This document shows, in pieces, positions 1 to 6,836 of a stretch of DNA of 64,000 nt (within the stretch, counting starts at the first letter, position 1; each line of letters opens with the position of its first letter). Under the pieces are notes generated by a model that saw nothing but the letters and a program-made list of their open reading frames with translations, was not told the DNA's origin and did no database searches. Both the position numbers and the translations under genes were made by a program. The DNA comes from Streptomyces plumbidurans (lineage in GTDB: Bacteria; Actinomycetota; Actinomycetes; Streptomycetales; Streptomycetaceae): assembly GCF_019857225.1 (NCBI RefSeq), contig NZ_JAFJSY010000025.1, forward strand, positions 91,214 to 155,213. Reading direction: 5' to 3'.

Positions 1-2
1 AG

Positions 3-536
3 GTCATGAGTCACCAGGCCAACGACATGGTCCTCGGCACCGGCGCCTACAAGGCCGGCATCCGCGCCACCATGTTCAGCCGCTCCGACCGAGGCATCTG
101 CTGGATGTCCGGCGAAGGCGACGACCCCGTCATCGCCGCGTCCGCGTTCGTCGACGGCCCGGCCGCCGAGGGCGTCGTCGCACGCGCCCGCCAGCTGCGC
201 GAGGCGTACGGCAACGTCACCGGCCACGCCATCGGTCAAGGCCCGTCCGCCAGCCGCGGCATGGACGTCCTCGGCGACGTCGCCAAGGTGTTCCACGCCG
301 ACGAAGAGCAGCTGTGGTGCGAGCGCATCGCTGCCCGCCTCGCAGAGACGCTGCCCGACGTCTACGGCGAATGGACAACCGCCAGCGTCGCCCCCGCACT
401 CAAACCGTGGGGCGTCGCCACGGCCGACGTGTGGGCCACCGGAGACGACGGCAAGGGCACCACCAAACGCGGCATCAAGAAGGCCGACGTCCTGGCCGCC
501 GTCACTCGCCGTGACGCTGATCGGGTCGCCGCGTAG
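3..536 (+). CDS. TraB/FtsK-type DNA translocase, C-terminal part (5' end outside window)
   Basis: Only the last ~177 codons are present. The frame is open to the left edge, so the ATG at 6 is probably internal. The fragment carries the terminal piece of an FtsK/SpoIIIE motor (SHQANDMVLGTGAYKAGIRATMF in two overlapping parts: ANDMVLGTGAYKAG and GIRATMFSRSDRG), followed by a winged-helix-like tail (LKPWGVATADVWATGD, then KGIKKADVLAAV-type residues). This matches the C-termini of actinomycete conjugal translocases of the TraSA/TraB group, which pump double-stranded DNA between mycelial compartments; that is family knowledge. Walker motifs would lie left of the window. Its position upstream of phage packaging genes is unusual. 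A phage-borne FtsK homologue is the alternative. Confidence 0.75.
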   Translation, partial: VMSHQANDMVLGTGAYKAGIRATMFSRSDRGICWMSGEGDDPVIAASAFVDGPAAEGVVARARQLREAYGNVTGHAIGQGPSASRGMDVLGDVAKVFHADEEQLWCERIAARLAETLPDVYGEWTTASVAPALKPWGVATADVWATGDDGKGTTKRGIKKADVLAAVTRRDADRVAA

Positions 537-550
537 ATCACGGAGCGCCG

Positions 551-638
551 CTAGGCCTAGCACCCGCCACTGCTAGGCCTAGCACCCCCGCTAGCAGCAG
601 AACACGGCCCTGACCAGGAAACTAGCGCCTAGCAGCAG
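551..638. repeat. CTAG-rich repeat cluster 3' of the translocase gene
   Basis: Seven CTAG tetramers occur in 88 bp (551, 557, 573, 579, 591, 622, 629), although CTAG is rare in Streptomyces DNA. The 15-mer CTAGGCCTAGCACCC is repeated exactly at 551-565 and 573-587, 22 bp apart (about two helical turns). CTAGCAGCAG is repeated at 591-600 and 629-638. The second copy sits in the 14-bp palindrome TGCTAGGCCTAGCA (571-584). TraB-type translocases are known to bind short direct repeats in a clt locus near their own gene, so this is a candidate transfer or partition site; an operator array is the alternative. Confidence 0.7.
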
Positions 639-686
639 GGCCCCGCGAGACGCCAAATACCGGCCTCAGACAGGGAAGACGCCCCC

Positions 687-938
687 ATGCTCACTGCTTG
701 CTTGCTGCTCGCCGCAACACCGCTCTGCTACTGGCTGTTATGCCTCGTCCAGCCGTTCCGCAAGTGCCGACGCTGTGCCGGCACCGGCAAGACCGAACGC
801 CGCGGCAGCATCATCGTCTGCCCGCGCTGCCGCGGCGAACGCTGGCAACTGCGCCGCGGCCGCCGACTGCACAACGCCTGGCGTCGCATCCACGAAGCCG
901 GCACCCGCGAGCGGCCGGCACGCGCATACCGCAACTGA
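687..938 (+). CDS. Small membrane protein with DnaJ-like zinc-finger pair
   Basis: An 83-residue protein. Residues 1-23 form one hydrophobic membrane segment. Two CxxC pairs follow at C27/C30 and C45/C48, the first in a CRRCAGTG context like the CxxCxGxG knuckles of DnaJ. The remainder is very basic (Arg-rich), suggesting a cytoplasmic nucleic-acid- or protein-binding tail. The start is ATG 687, about 9 bases after a GGGAAG ribosome-binding site. Similar small proteins are common in Streptomyces mobile elements; I cannot assign a specific function. It lies directly after the CTAG cluster and may be the first gene read from it. Confidence 0.65.
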   Translation: MLTACLLLAATPLCYWLLCLVQPFRKCRRCAGTGKTERRGSIIVCPRCRGERWQLRRGRRLHNAWRRIHEAGTRERPARAYRN

Positions 939-996
939 TATCCGCACGATCCGGCACCAACTCCCGCGTAACTCCGTACCATCCAGCCACAGACAC

Positions 997-1010
997 GTCC
1001 TGGGGGGACC
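997..1010 (+). promoter_or_regulatory. Leader motif of lipoprotein gene 1, shared with lipoprotein gene 2
   Basis: GTCCTGGGGGGACC lies immediately before ATG 1011. Nearly the same sequence, with one extra T, precedes the second lipoprotein ATG (2822-2836). It contains a GTCC/GGAC inverted pair around a G-run that could also serve as the ribosome-binding site, so initiation could be controlled by local pairing. Confidence 0.45.
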
Positions 1011-1496
1011 ATGCACCGCACCATTCCCGCGCTCGCCGCTGCCCTGCTGCTCGCCGGCACGCTCGGCGCCTGCTCCGACGGATCGTCGGACGCCAAGCCC
1101 GCGAAGCGCTCGGCCACCGTGAAGGCATCCGCCGCGGCCGCCAAGCCGAAGAAGCTGACCGGCACTTACACCGCCAAGCTCGACGCCGTCTCCGATGGAT
1201 CGGTCGCCGACTGCCAGTCGCCGAGCAGCGTCACCTGCTCCGACGACCTCGGCGCCATCATGACCGTCGTCGACGACCTCCAGAAGGACATCGACGCCCA
1301 GGGCGGCGCGGCCAAGTACCCGGAGAGCACGAAACAGATCGCGAAAATGCGCGCCGCGCAGCAGGAGTACGAGGACAACGCCTGCGAGGGCGACCCGACG
1401 GCGGACGACCCGAACTCCGACTGCTGGGGCACCATGCAGATCACCGTCGGCTCGAAAACGCTGACCATGACACTCAACATCGACGAACTGTCCTGA
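1011..1496 (+). CDS. Putative secreted lipoprotein
   Basis: A 161-residue protein with a lipoprotein signal peptide: HR near the start, a hydrophobic core, then lipobox LGAC with the lipidated cysteine at C21. An Ala/Lys-rich linker (about residues 22-48) leads to a compact domain with several acidic stretches and cysteines in the second half, possibly disulfide-bonded. It was not recognised as a known enzyme. ATG 1011 was chosen because it directly follows the G-rich leader and begins the signal peptide. A second lipoprotein with the same leader lies 1.8 kb downstream. Mobile-element lipoproteins often act in surface or superinfection exclusion, but nothing here shows that. Confidence 0.75.
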   Translation: MHRTIPALAAALLLAGTLGACSDGSSDAKPAKRSATVKASAAAAKPKKLTGTYTAKLDAVSDGSVADCQSPSSVTCSDDLGAIMTVVDDLQKDIDAQGGAAKYPESTKQIAKMRAAQQEYEDNACEGDPTADDPNSDCWGTMQITVGSKTLTMTLNIDELS

Positions 1497-1538
1497 GAAC
1501 GGCCACCCCAACCGCTCCGCACCTCGAAAGGAACCGAC

Positions 1539-1799
1539 ATGCGGCTGCGCTGGCGCATCCCGCTTCCCGGCCCGTTCTCCATCGGCGGCAGCATCCCGCT
1601 CACCGGCGGCCGGCGACGCAGCAGCGGAGGTGCCGGCTGCATCACCGCGCCGTTGCTCCTCCTGTGGTGGTGCCTGATCCTCGAGGCCTGGCTGTGCTGG
1701 TGGATGCTCAAACCCTTCTACATCGTCGCCGTGCTGGTGCAGCGCAAGGCGACTGCGCAGCACATCCCGATCTGGCGCAGCCGCAACGGCTGGTGGTGA
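1539..1799 (+). CDS. Small Trp-rich membrane protein
   Basis: An 86-residue protein with a Pro/Gly/Arg-rich N-terminal part (residues 1-32) and a strongly hydrophobic, tryptophan-rich segment (about 35-66, LLLLWWCLILEAWLCWW) that is probably one or two membrane passes. A basic tail ends in NGWW. It starts at ATG 1539 after AAAGGAA. It lies in the same run of small accessory genes as its neighbours. Function unknown. Confidence 0.6.
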   Translation: MRLRWRIPLPGPFSIGGSIPLTGGRRRSSGGAGCITAPLLLLWWCLILEAWLCWWMLKPFYIVAVLVQRKATAQHIPIWRSRNGWW

Positions 1800-1819
1800 C
1801 CAAGGTGGAAGATGCCCCT

Positions 1820-2275
1820 GTGACCGAACAACCCTTCAACGCCCTCCAGTTCGCGCGAGACCTCGAGCGCCTCCGGGCCGACCTCGAACACGAAGCGAAC
1901 CCGTACATGCCGATCGAGCACCAGAGCGCCGCCTCCGCGGCGCTGCTCATCGTCATCAACGAGCTGACGGCAGGCACGGACCACACCACCGCAGTGTCGC
2001 GCGCCACGGCCGCCTACAAGGACATCCGAGGCCGGCAACGGGAGCACGAGCACTCCACCCGCGCGCAGCAGGAGCGCGACGAGGCAGAGCTCGCGGCTGA
2101 GGAAGCCGTCACGCAGAAAGTCGCCTGCCCGTACTGCGGCGCAGAGGTCGGCCTGCGGTGCGTGGGGACAGGGCGCAGCGGCGGCATAAGGAAGAAGAGC
2201 CACGCCGACCGATTCCGCCTCGCCCGCGGCCTCAACGACAAGGCACCCGACCCCACCGCCGGCGACGTACGCTGA
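1820..2275 (+). CDS. Zinc-finger protein of actinophage/plasmid type
   Basis: A 151-residue protein read from GTG 1820, just after a GGTGGAAG ribosome-binding site. The longer open frame upstream is a chance extension across two other genes. Residues 1-75 look helical. The charged middle (75-100) is followed by a compact zinc finger: C103, C106, C114 and H128, in the pattern CPxC-7-C-13-H. Such CxxC...C...H fingers are common in actinophage and conjugative-element proteins and probably bind DNA (inference). It may be coupled to the membrane protein gene ending at 1799. Confidence 0.65.
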   Translation: MTEQPFNALQFARDLERLRADLEHEANPYMPIEHQSAASAALLIVINELTAGTDHTTAVSRATAAYKDIRGRQREHEHSTRAQQERDEAELAAEEAVTQKVACPYCGAEVGLRCVGTGRSGGIRKKSHADRFRLARGLNDKAPDPTAGDVR

Positions 2276-2407
2276 CCGACGAGCCCTCGAGAAGGGCAGG
2301 CGTACCGGGCGGCCGTACACCGCCCGCGTCACGGGCGGGCCGCGCGAACCCGTGCGCCCGGGAGGGGTTGAACCCCGGCCCGCCCACAAGCCCTTCGGGA
2401 GGAACGC

Positions 2408-2665
2408 ATGCGCTGGCCCTGGCAGCCGAAGCCCGCACCGCAGCCGCGCGCCGACCGGACACGGATCGCTGAGCTGGAGTACGAGCTCTTCGGCATCGAG
2501 CCCGAACCCAACACCGCGGCCGCGTTCGCCATCGGCCTACGCCGAGCGTTCAACCCGGACCTCGGCGGCCCGCTCCCCGGCTACGACGGCGGCACCGACC
2601 TCTCGCGCATCCCCATGCAACCCATGACCATGAACCGCACCGTGCCGGCGGCTCCGCAGCCCTGA
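2408..2665 (+). CDS. Small protein of unknown function
   Basis: An 85-residue protein starting at ATG 2408 after a good GGGAGGAAC ribosome-binding site. It has a Pro-rich N-terminus, a short helical middle (TRIAELEYELFGIEPEP, then an Ala-rich helix) and a Met/Pro-rich tail. There are no membrane segments, cysteines or recognised motif. The 132 bases before it contain no gene; they hold several G/C-rich short inverted repeats. A terminator hairpin follows. Confidence 0.55.
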   Translation: MRWPWQPKPAPQPRADRTRIAELEYELFGIEPEPNTAAAFAIGLRRAFNPDLGGPLPGYDGGTDLSRIPMQPMTMNRTVPAAPQP

Positions 2666-2682
2666 TCCTCGAACCACCGATC

Positions 2683-2709
2683 GAGGCCCCGCCTTCCAGC
2701 GGGGGCCTC
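2683..2709 (+). terminator. Hairpin terminator after the 2408 gene
   Basis: GAGGCCCCGC (2683-2692) pairs with GCGGGGGCCTC (2699-2709) across a 6-base loop, with one bulged G. It separates the first accessory group from the second lipoprotein gene. Confidence 0.65.
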
Positions 2710-2821
2710 GTCGTGCACGGGTACCACCCCGGGGCTCACCCGTGTCACATCTCCGACACGAAGAGTGCGTGCAGTATCCACGTTGCTCCATATTGCCCCC
2801 ACAATTGCCGGGCTCAGTACA

Positions 2822-2836
2822 GTCCTTGGGGGGACC
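2822..2836 (+). promoter_or_regulatory. Leader motif of lipoprotein gene 2
   Basis: GTCCTTGGGGGGACC abuts ATG 2837 and matches the leader at 997-1010 apart from one inserted T. Upstream, TTGCCC (starting about 2794) and TACAGT (2818-2823) are a weak promoter pair with a long spacer. Confidence 0.4.
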
Positions 2837-3601
2837 ATGCACGCCAGAACCGCGCTCGTCGCCGCCGCCATCCTCGCGGCCACACTCACCGCATGCAGCG
2901 GGAACCACAAACAGCCAGCCGCTGACACGAGCACCAGCAGCAGCAAGCTCAAGGCGCCGGCCGCGCAGACGAAGGCTGTCTCGGTGCGCCTGGCCTGGAG
3001 CCGGACTGCCAAGGACGGCGGAGGCGACACCGAGGTCTCGTACGTCGCCCGGGTCCAGAACCCGGGCAAGTCGCCAGCCTCCGTCGCCATTGACGTACGC
3101 GCCCTCGACGAGACCGGCACGATCGTCGGCTCCAGCCAGGAGACCCTCCCGAACGTCCCGGCCGGCGCCACCTTCGACTTCTTCGGCAACCTCGGCGGTG
3201 GCTTCTCGGCGAGCCTCACCGGCACACCGGCCAAGCTCCAGATCTCCCAGAACAAGGACGCCTTCGGCCAGGCCGGCGCCGTCGACAGCCCCATGCTCGC
3301 CTCCAGCGAGCTAAAGCTCAGCAGCGGCAGCCGAGACGACCTGTACACCGACGCCAACGCCCCGTATGCCTACAACCTCGCCGTCAAGGTCACGAACAGC
3401 ACTCACGATGCTGTCGCCAACGGCGTCGTTCAGCAGGTCGTCTTGTACGACGCGAAGGGCAACGTGGTGGGCGGCGATACTGGTTCCTCGGACAATGCGC
3501 CCGACAATCTGCCCGCAGGCATGAGCTACCGGGAGCAGTGGACCGGCATCCCCGCCGCGGCGAAGGCCGTTCGCGCCGCCTACACCGTCTGGCAGGGCTG
3601 A
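2837..3601 (+). CDS. Putative lipoprotein with FxLYD-like domain
   Basis: A 254-residue protein with a type II signal peptide and lipobox LTAC (C20). A Ser/Thr/Lys linker (21-45) is followed by two Ig-like beta domains of similar type: one around 46-120, with VSYVARVQNPGKSPASVAI and an ETLPNVPAGATFDF turn, and another around 170-254, with YNLAVKVTNSTHDAV and NLPAGMSYREQWTGIP. This pattern of a between-strand Asn-x-Gly and a closing hydrophobic strand resembles FxLYD domains of extracellular proteins (family resemblance only). ATG 2837 begins the signal peptide and directly follows the shared leader; the longer frame upstream was rejected. Role unknown; probably surface-anchored. Confidence 0.7.
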   Translation: MHARTALVAAAILAATLTACSGNHKQPAADTSTSSSKLKAPAAQTKAVSVRLAWSRTAKDGGGDTEVSYVARVQNPGKSPASVAIDVRALDETGTIVGSSQETLPNVPAGATFDFFGNLGGGFSASLTGTPAKLQISQNKDAFGQAGAVDSPMLASSELKLSSGSRDDLYTDANAPYAYNLAVKVTNSTHDAVANGVVQQVVLYDAKGNVVGGDTGSSDNAPDNLPAGMSYREQWTGIPAAAKAVRAAYTVWQG

Positions 3602-3841
3602 TCAGTCCTCGTCGTCGTACAGGGCCGGGAACGAGTGGTGCGCCACGTCACTGGCGTAGGCCGCTACTTCGGCCATCTCTTCGGCGGTCAGCGGGCGCGG
3701 GTTCCGCAGGCCCGTAGCGAGACTGTCCGCAATGGCGCGGCCAAGGGACTCAGTCTGCTCGGAGATGGAGGGCTTGCCGAACCGGCGACGCATCAGATGG
3801 TGCATGCGACCAGCATGGCACTCCTGGTCGTACGGGCACAC
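3602..3841 (-). CDS. Small hypothetical protein
   Basis: A 79-codon frame beginning at GTG 3841. Internal ATGs at 3805 and 3793 give shorter versions, and the last (63 residues, MRRRFGKPS) is quite possible. The body is a helical region (SEQTESLGRAIADSLATGL, then PLTAEEMAEVAAYASDVAHH) with an acidic end, without cysteines or membrane segments. It diverges from the helix-turn-helix gene starting at 3849, so the two must share a very compact promoter region or one start is further inside. Function unknown. Confidence 0.5.
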   Translation of the reverse strand: MCPYDQECHAGRMHHLMRRRFGKPSISEQTESLGRAIADSLATGLRNPRPLTAEEMAEVAAYASDVAHHSFPALYDDED

Positions 3842-3848
3842 TGATCAC

Positions 3849-4070
3849 GTGACCACCACCAGCACCGGGCGTGACGGCCGGCCCCTCGTCACCACGGCCA
3901 TGGCCGCCTACTCGCTCGGCATGAAGCCCGACAGCTTCCGCAGCTGGGCACGACGCCACGGCGTCAAGGCCGCCAACTACCAGCGCACCCCCGGCAGCAC
4001 CGGCCAGGCCCCCGCCATGTGGGACCTCGCAGACCTCACCAGCGCCATACGCCCAGGCAAGGCCGCTTGA
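3849..4070 (+). CDS. Small helix-turn-helix protein
   Basis: A 73-residue protein from GTG 3849. Residues 15-40 (MAAYSLGMKPDSFRSWARR) form a MerR/excisionase-like helix-turn-helix, and a short wing-like strand (MWDLADLTSAI) follows. Proteins of this size and shape in mobile elements act as excisionases, directionality factors or small repressors. No integrase gene is adjacent, so the assignment stays general. No clear ribosome-binding site precedes the GTG, which may be leaderless. A perfect hairpin ends the transcript. Confidence 0.6.
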   Translation: MTTTSTGRDGRPLVTTAMAAYSLGMKPDSFRSWARRHGVKAANYQRTPGSTGQAPAMWDLADLTSAIRPGKAA

Positions 4071-4121
4071 CCACAGATCAATCGCCACGCATCATCAGTC
4101 ATGGTGCACGTACTGCCTCAT

Positions 4122-4145
4122 GAGCCCGGCCACAGAGCCGGGCTC
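4122..4145 (+). terminator. Hairpin terminator after the helix-turn-helix gene
   Basis: Perfect 9-bp stem: GAGCCCGGC (4122-4130) and GCCGGGCTC (4137-4145) with loop CACAGA. It separates the accessory genes from the phage packaging operon. Confidence 0.7.
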
Positions 4146-4165
4146 CGGCATATCCGGGGGTGGCC

Positions 4166-4468
4166 ATGACCGAGCCCACCCTCGCCGGCCCCGCCATCGC
4201 AGCCGACGCAATGCAGAGCGTGGCCGACAGACGACGCATGCAGCTCCAGCACCAGGTCCTCGAGGAAGAGGCCAACTGCTGGTGGTGCAGTGGCCCCGTA
4301 GACCAGACCCTCCCTGGCACCACCCACCCATGGGGTCCTGTCGTCACCCACATCCGCCCACTGTGGGCAGGTGGCGACTCACTAGCCAGGGACAACAGCC
4401 ACCTGGCGCACCGCTCCTGCCATGCCTCCTACTGCCACCAGCTCAGAGCAGCAGCACAGCAGCAGTAG
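4166..4468 (+). CDS. HNH-like protein, degenerate paralogue
   Basis: A 100-residue relative of the next gene: both have CWWC, a DQ(T/S)LPG turn, THP(W/Y)G, PLW.GG and LAHR.C in the same order. Here the cysteines are C38/C41 and C85, N77 and H82 are kept, but the usual Asp-His pair of the HNH metal site is Thr61-His62. Loss of the Asp suggests a weak nuclease or a structural partner (inference). The start at ATG 4166 follows GGGGG with a 5-base gap; GTG 4160 is an alternative. HNH proteins beside terminase genes are known in HK97-like phages to assist DNA packaging. Confidence 0.7.
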   Translation: MTEPTLAGPAIAADAMQSVADRRRMQLQHQVLEEEANCWWCSGPVDQTLPGTTHPWGPVVTHIRPLWAGGDSLARDNSHLAHRSCHASYCHQLRAAAQQQ

Positions 4469-4497
4469 CCCCTACTGCCCTACTGCCTAGGTGCCCC

Positions 4498-4824
4498 ATG
4501 CCACAGCTCAGTGCACAGGAGATCGAGCGGCGCACGAGGCAGGCTCGAAGCGGACGACCTTGGCGAAGAGTTCAAGCCCAGGTCTTTGCGGAGGAGACCC
4601 ACTGCTGGTGGTGTCACAAGCTCGTCGACCAGTCCCTGCCCGGGAGGACCCACCCGTACGGCCGGACCGTCGACCACGTCGTCCCCCTCTGGCTCGGAGG
4701 CGAGCCCCTCGACCGATCCAACTGCCGGCTGGCCCACCGCAAGTGCAACACGGCCAGGAACAACCAGCTCCGCGGAGCGCAGCAGCCGCGCCCCAGCTTC
4801 TCAGTGGACGTCGCAAGCCTCTGA
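4498..4824 (+). CDS. HNH endonuclease
   Basis: A 108-residue protein with a complete HNH core: zinc knuckle C36-W-W-C39, the catalytic pair D59-H60 in VDHVVPLW, N75, H80 and the second zinc pair region around C83. It lies between its degenerate paralogue and the terminase small subunit, the usual place for the HNH protein that works with terminase in cos-type packaging (established for HK97-like phages; assumed here). The longer open frame starting at 4120 overlaps the paralogue and is not used. The ATG at 4498 has only a weak ribosome-binding site (TAGGTG). Confidence 0.8.
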   Translation: MPQLSAQEIERRTRQARSGRPWRRVQAQVFAEETHCWWCHKLVDQSLPGRTHPYGRTVDHVVPLWLGGEPLDRSNCRLAHRKCNTARNNQLRGAQQPRPSFSVDVASL

Positions 4825-4840
4825 GCTGCGGAAACGTCGC

Positions 4841-4956
4841 GATCATGGCTGTGACCTGACCAAGATCGACTTTTTTGATCATGGGGTGGCCGACCCCGCC
4901 CCCACCTGACCCTCCCTCTCCCCCCGCGGAATTTCACAGGAGGGTGATGATCATGG
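4841..4956. repeat. Three GATCATGG repeats before the terminase genes
   Basis: GATCATGG occurs at 4841-4848, 4877-4884 and 4949-4956; the last two share TGATCATGG, and the third overlaps the terminase start codon. A T6 run lies at 4871-4876. This 130-base gap has no gene. The repeats could be an operator for the late operon or part of a packaging site. Confidence 0.45.
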
Positions 4957-5342
4957 AGGGGCCCGATTCGGGTTCTGATTTCCCGGCCGGCCTCGCGGAT
5001 CGGGGATCGCGGCTCTGGCGGGAAGCAAATGAGGCTTGGCAGCTGACGCCTGCGCATCTCGTTTTGCTCGAAGAGGCTTGCCGTATCACTGACCGGCTCG
5101 ATGTCCTCAACACCATCATCCTGCGGGGATCCGCGGACGTCAAGAGTAATGACGGTGAACTCCCCGATATTCAGGGTGTATTGGCGGAGACCCGGCAGCA
5201 ACAGGGCGCTCTTCGGATGCTTATCGCCGAGATTCGCCAAGGCCAGACAGGGTTTGCGCCGGTCGTGCCGAGTTCGGAGCAGGAGGCGACGGGTGTCAGT
5301 GACCTCACCGCCCGCATCGCCAAGAAGAAAGCCCAGGGTTGA
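4953..5342 (+). CDS. Terminase small subunit (P27-like)
   Basis: About 129 residues. It carries the signature of actinophage P27-family small terminases: PAGLADRGSRLWREA, TPAHLVLLEEACRITDRLDVL, and a conserved ILRG before the variable C-terminal half. The small subunit recognises the packaging site and hands DNA to the large subunit. AGGAGG at 4938-4943 sits 9 bases before ATG 4953; ATG 4947 and GTG 4944 are in frame but too close. The 3' end overlaps the large-subunit start by 50 bases, implying translational coupling. Confidence 0.85.
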   Translation: MEGPDSGSDFPAGLADRGSRLWREANEAWQLTPAHLVLLEEACRITDRLDVLNTIILRGSADVKSNDGELPDIQGVLAETRQQQGALRMLIAEIRQGQTGFAPVVPSSEQEATGVSDLTARIAKKKAQG

Positions 5343-6816
5343 GCTCGGGCCGCCGGCCGAGTACACGCTCGGCCCGGAGGCCTGCGAGCTCGCCCGCCGC
5401 GCGGGACTGATCGCGGATCCGTGGCAGGCGGACAGTCTCGACCTGCTGATGTCGGTGCGGCCCGACGGCAAGTGGGCCTGCTTCGAGTTCGCCGAGTGGG
5501 TGCCCCGGCAGAACGGCAAGGGCGCCGTGCTGGAGATCCGGGCGCTCGCCGGGTTCCTGCTGCTGGGCGAAGAGCTGATCATGTGGTCGGCGCACGAGTA
5601 CAAGACGGCGATCCGCGCCTTCCGGCGTATGCGGAAGCTGCTGAAGAAGCTCGGCAAGCAGGTCGGCAACAACGAGAACCTGCTCGAGGTCGACGGCATC
5701 CGCATCAAGATCTGCAACACCAATGGTGAGGAAGGCTTCGAGCGCCTCGACACCAATGCGGAGCTGAAGTTCATCGCCCGCAGCAAGGGATCGGGGCGCG
5801 GTTTCACCGGCCATCTGAACATCATCGACGAGGCCTTCGCGTACACGTGGGAGCAGAACGAGGCCCTCATGCCGACGATGCGGGCCGTCGAGAACCCGCA
5901 GATCGTCTACACGTCGACGCCGCCGCTGACCGGCGATACCGGCGACGTGATGTACGCGCTGCGCCAGCGCGCCGAGGCGGGCGGGGACGACTCGCTGGGC
6001 TACCGCGACTGGGGCCTGGACGGCGACCTCGACCATCTGGCCGACATCGACCTGGACGACCAGGCGCTGTGGGAGCGGACGAATCCGGCCTGGGGCACGC
6101 GCGTCACCCAGGAGGCGTCGGCGCGCGACCGGCGCGGTATGTCGGATCAGGGCTTCGCGCGGGAGATCCTCGGCATCTGGCCGAAGCGCGTCGAAGGTTC
6201 CACGGTCATCGACCCGGCCAAATGGGCGTCCATGCTTGAGGAGTTCTCGCAGCGTGACCGGGACGCCGGCCTGGCCCTGGGGCTCGACATCAGCCCGCTG
6301 CGGGACTCGGCGGCGATCTGCGTGTACGGGCTGCGGGCGGACGGCTGCGGGCACGTCCAGCTGGCCGACTACCGGCCCGGCACCAAGTGGGTTGTGCCGC
6401 GGCTGGTCGAGCTGCGCGGGGCTCTCGAGCCGCTCGCGATCGCCATGGGCAAGGGCACGTGGGCGTTCTTGAAGACGGCCCTCGACAAGGAGGGCTTCAA
6501 GCTTCCGGAGAATCCGGAGGAGCCGGAATCGGGCGACCTTGCCGTGACGGGCCCGGTCGACATGGCCGCAGCCGCGGGCATGGTCCTCGACGGTGTCCGC
6601 GAGCAGGCGTTCCGCGTCGTGCCAAACCGGCACCTCGACGTGGCGGTGGCCGGCGCGAAGACCAAGTCGTCCGGCGACACCATCGCGTGGACGCCCACCA
6701 AGTCCGACGTGGATATCACGCCGCTCGTTTCCATGAGCCTCGCCCGCTGGTCCTACATCAGCCGGTCCCATCTGCTCGAGGCCAAGTCCTATGACCTGCT
6801 CGACAGCATCTACTGA
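5293..6816 (+). CDS. Terminase large subunit
   Basis: A 507-residue packaging ATPase/nuclease. GTG 5293 was chosen over earlier starts because AGGAGG (5281-5286) lies 6 bases upstream. The Walker-A-like loop is PRQNGKG (about 71-77), Walker B is IIDEA (D179/E180), and ADPWQADSLDLL near residue 45 is typical of the family. The RNase-H-like nuclease domain begins with GLDISPLRDSA (D332) and ends with MSLARWSYISRS. The length is normal for actinophage large terminases. It packages DNA into the portal encoded just downstream. Confidence 0.93.
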   Translation: MSVTSPPASPRRKPRVELGPPAEYTLGPEACELARRAGLIADPWQADSLDLLMSVRPDGKWACFEFAEWVPRQNGKGAVLEIRALAGFLLLGEELIMWSAHEYKTAIRAFRRMRKLLKKLGKQVGNNENLLEVDGIRIKICNTNGEEGFERLDTNAELKFIARSKGSGRGFTGHLNIIDEAFAYTWEQNEALMPTMRAVENPQIVYTSTPPLTGDTGDVMYALRQRAEAGGDDSLGYRDWGLDGDLDHLADIDLDDQALWERTNPAWGTRVTQEASARDRRGMSDQGFAREILGIWPKRVEGSTVIDPAKWASMLEEFSQRDRDAGLALGLDISPLRDSAAICVYGLRADGCGHVQLADYRPGTKWVVPRLVELRGALEPLAIAMGKGTWAFLKTALDKEGFKLPENPEEPESGDLAVTGPVDMAAAAGMVLDGVREQAFRVVPNRHLDVAVAGAKTKSSGDTIAWTPTKSDVDITPLVSMSLARWSYISRSHLLEAKSYDLLDSIY

Positions 6817-6836
6817 CGCCTGGAGGGGAGTTATCC

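Noticed and set aside
551..638. CTAG cluster as a CRISPR array
   Set aside because: Repeat length and spacing vary, only two copies of each type, and no spacers of constant length.
698..1800. Long plus-strand frame upstream of the zinc-finger gene at 1820
   Set aside because: It crosses two better genes and is rich in Arg/His/Pro, typical of an out-of-frame reading of high-GC coding DNA. Only the part from GTG 1820 looks real.
2364..2376. GGGGTTGAACCCC as a tRNA T-arm
   Set aside because: The loop lacks the TTCRA pattern, and no acceptor or anticodon arm pairs around it; it is just an inverted repeat.
4871..4876. T6 run as a terminator before terminase
   Set aside because: No stable hairpin directly precedes it, and termination here would separate HNH from terminase genes.
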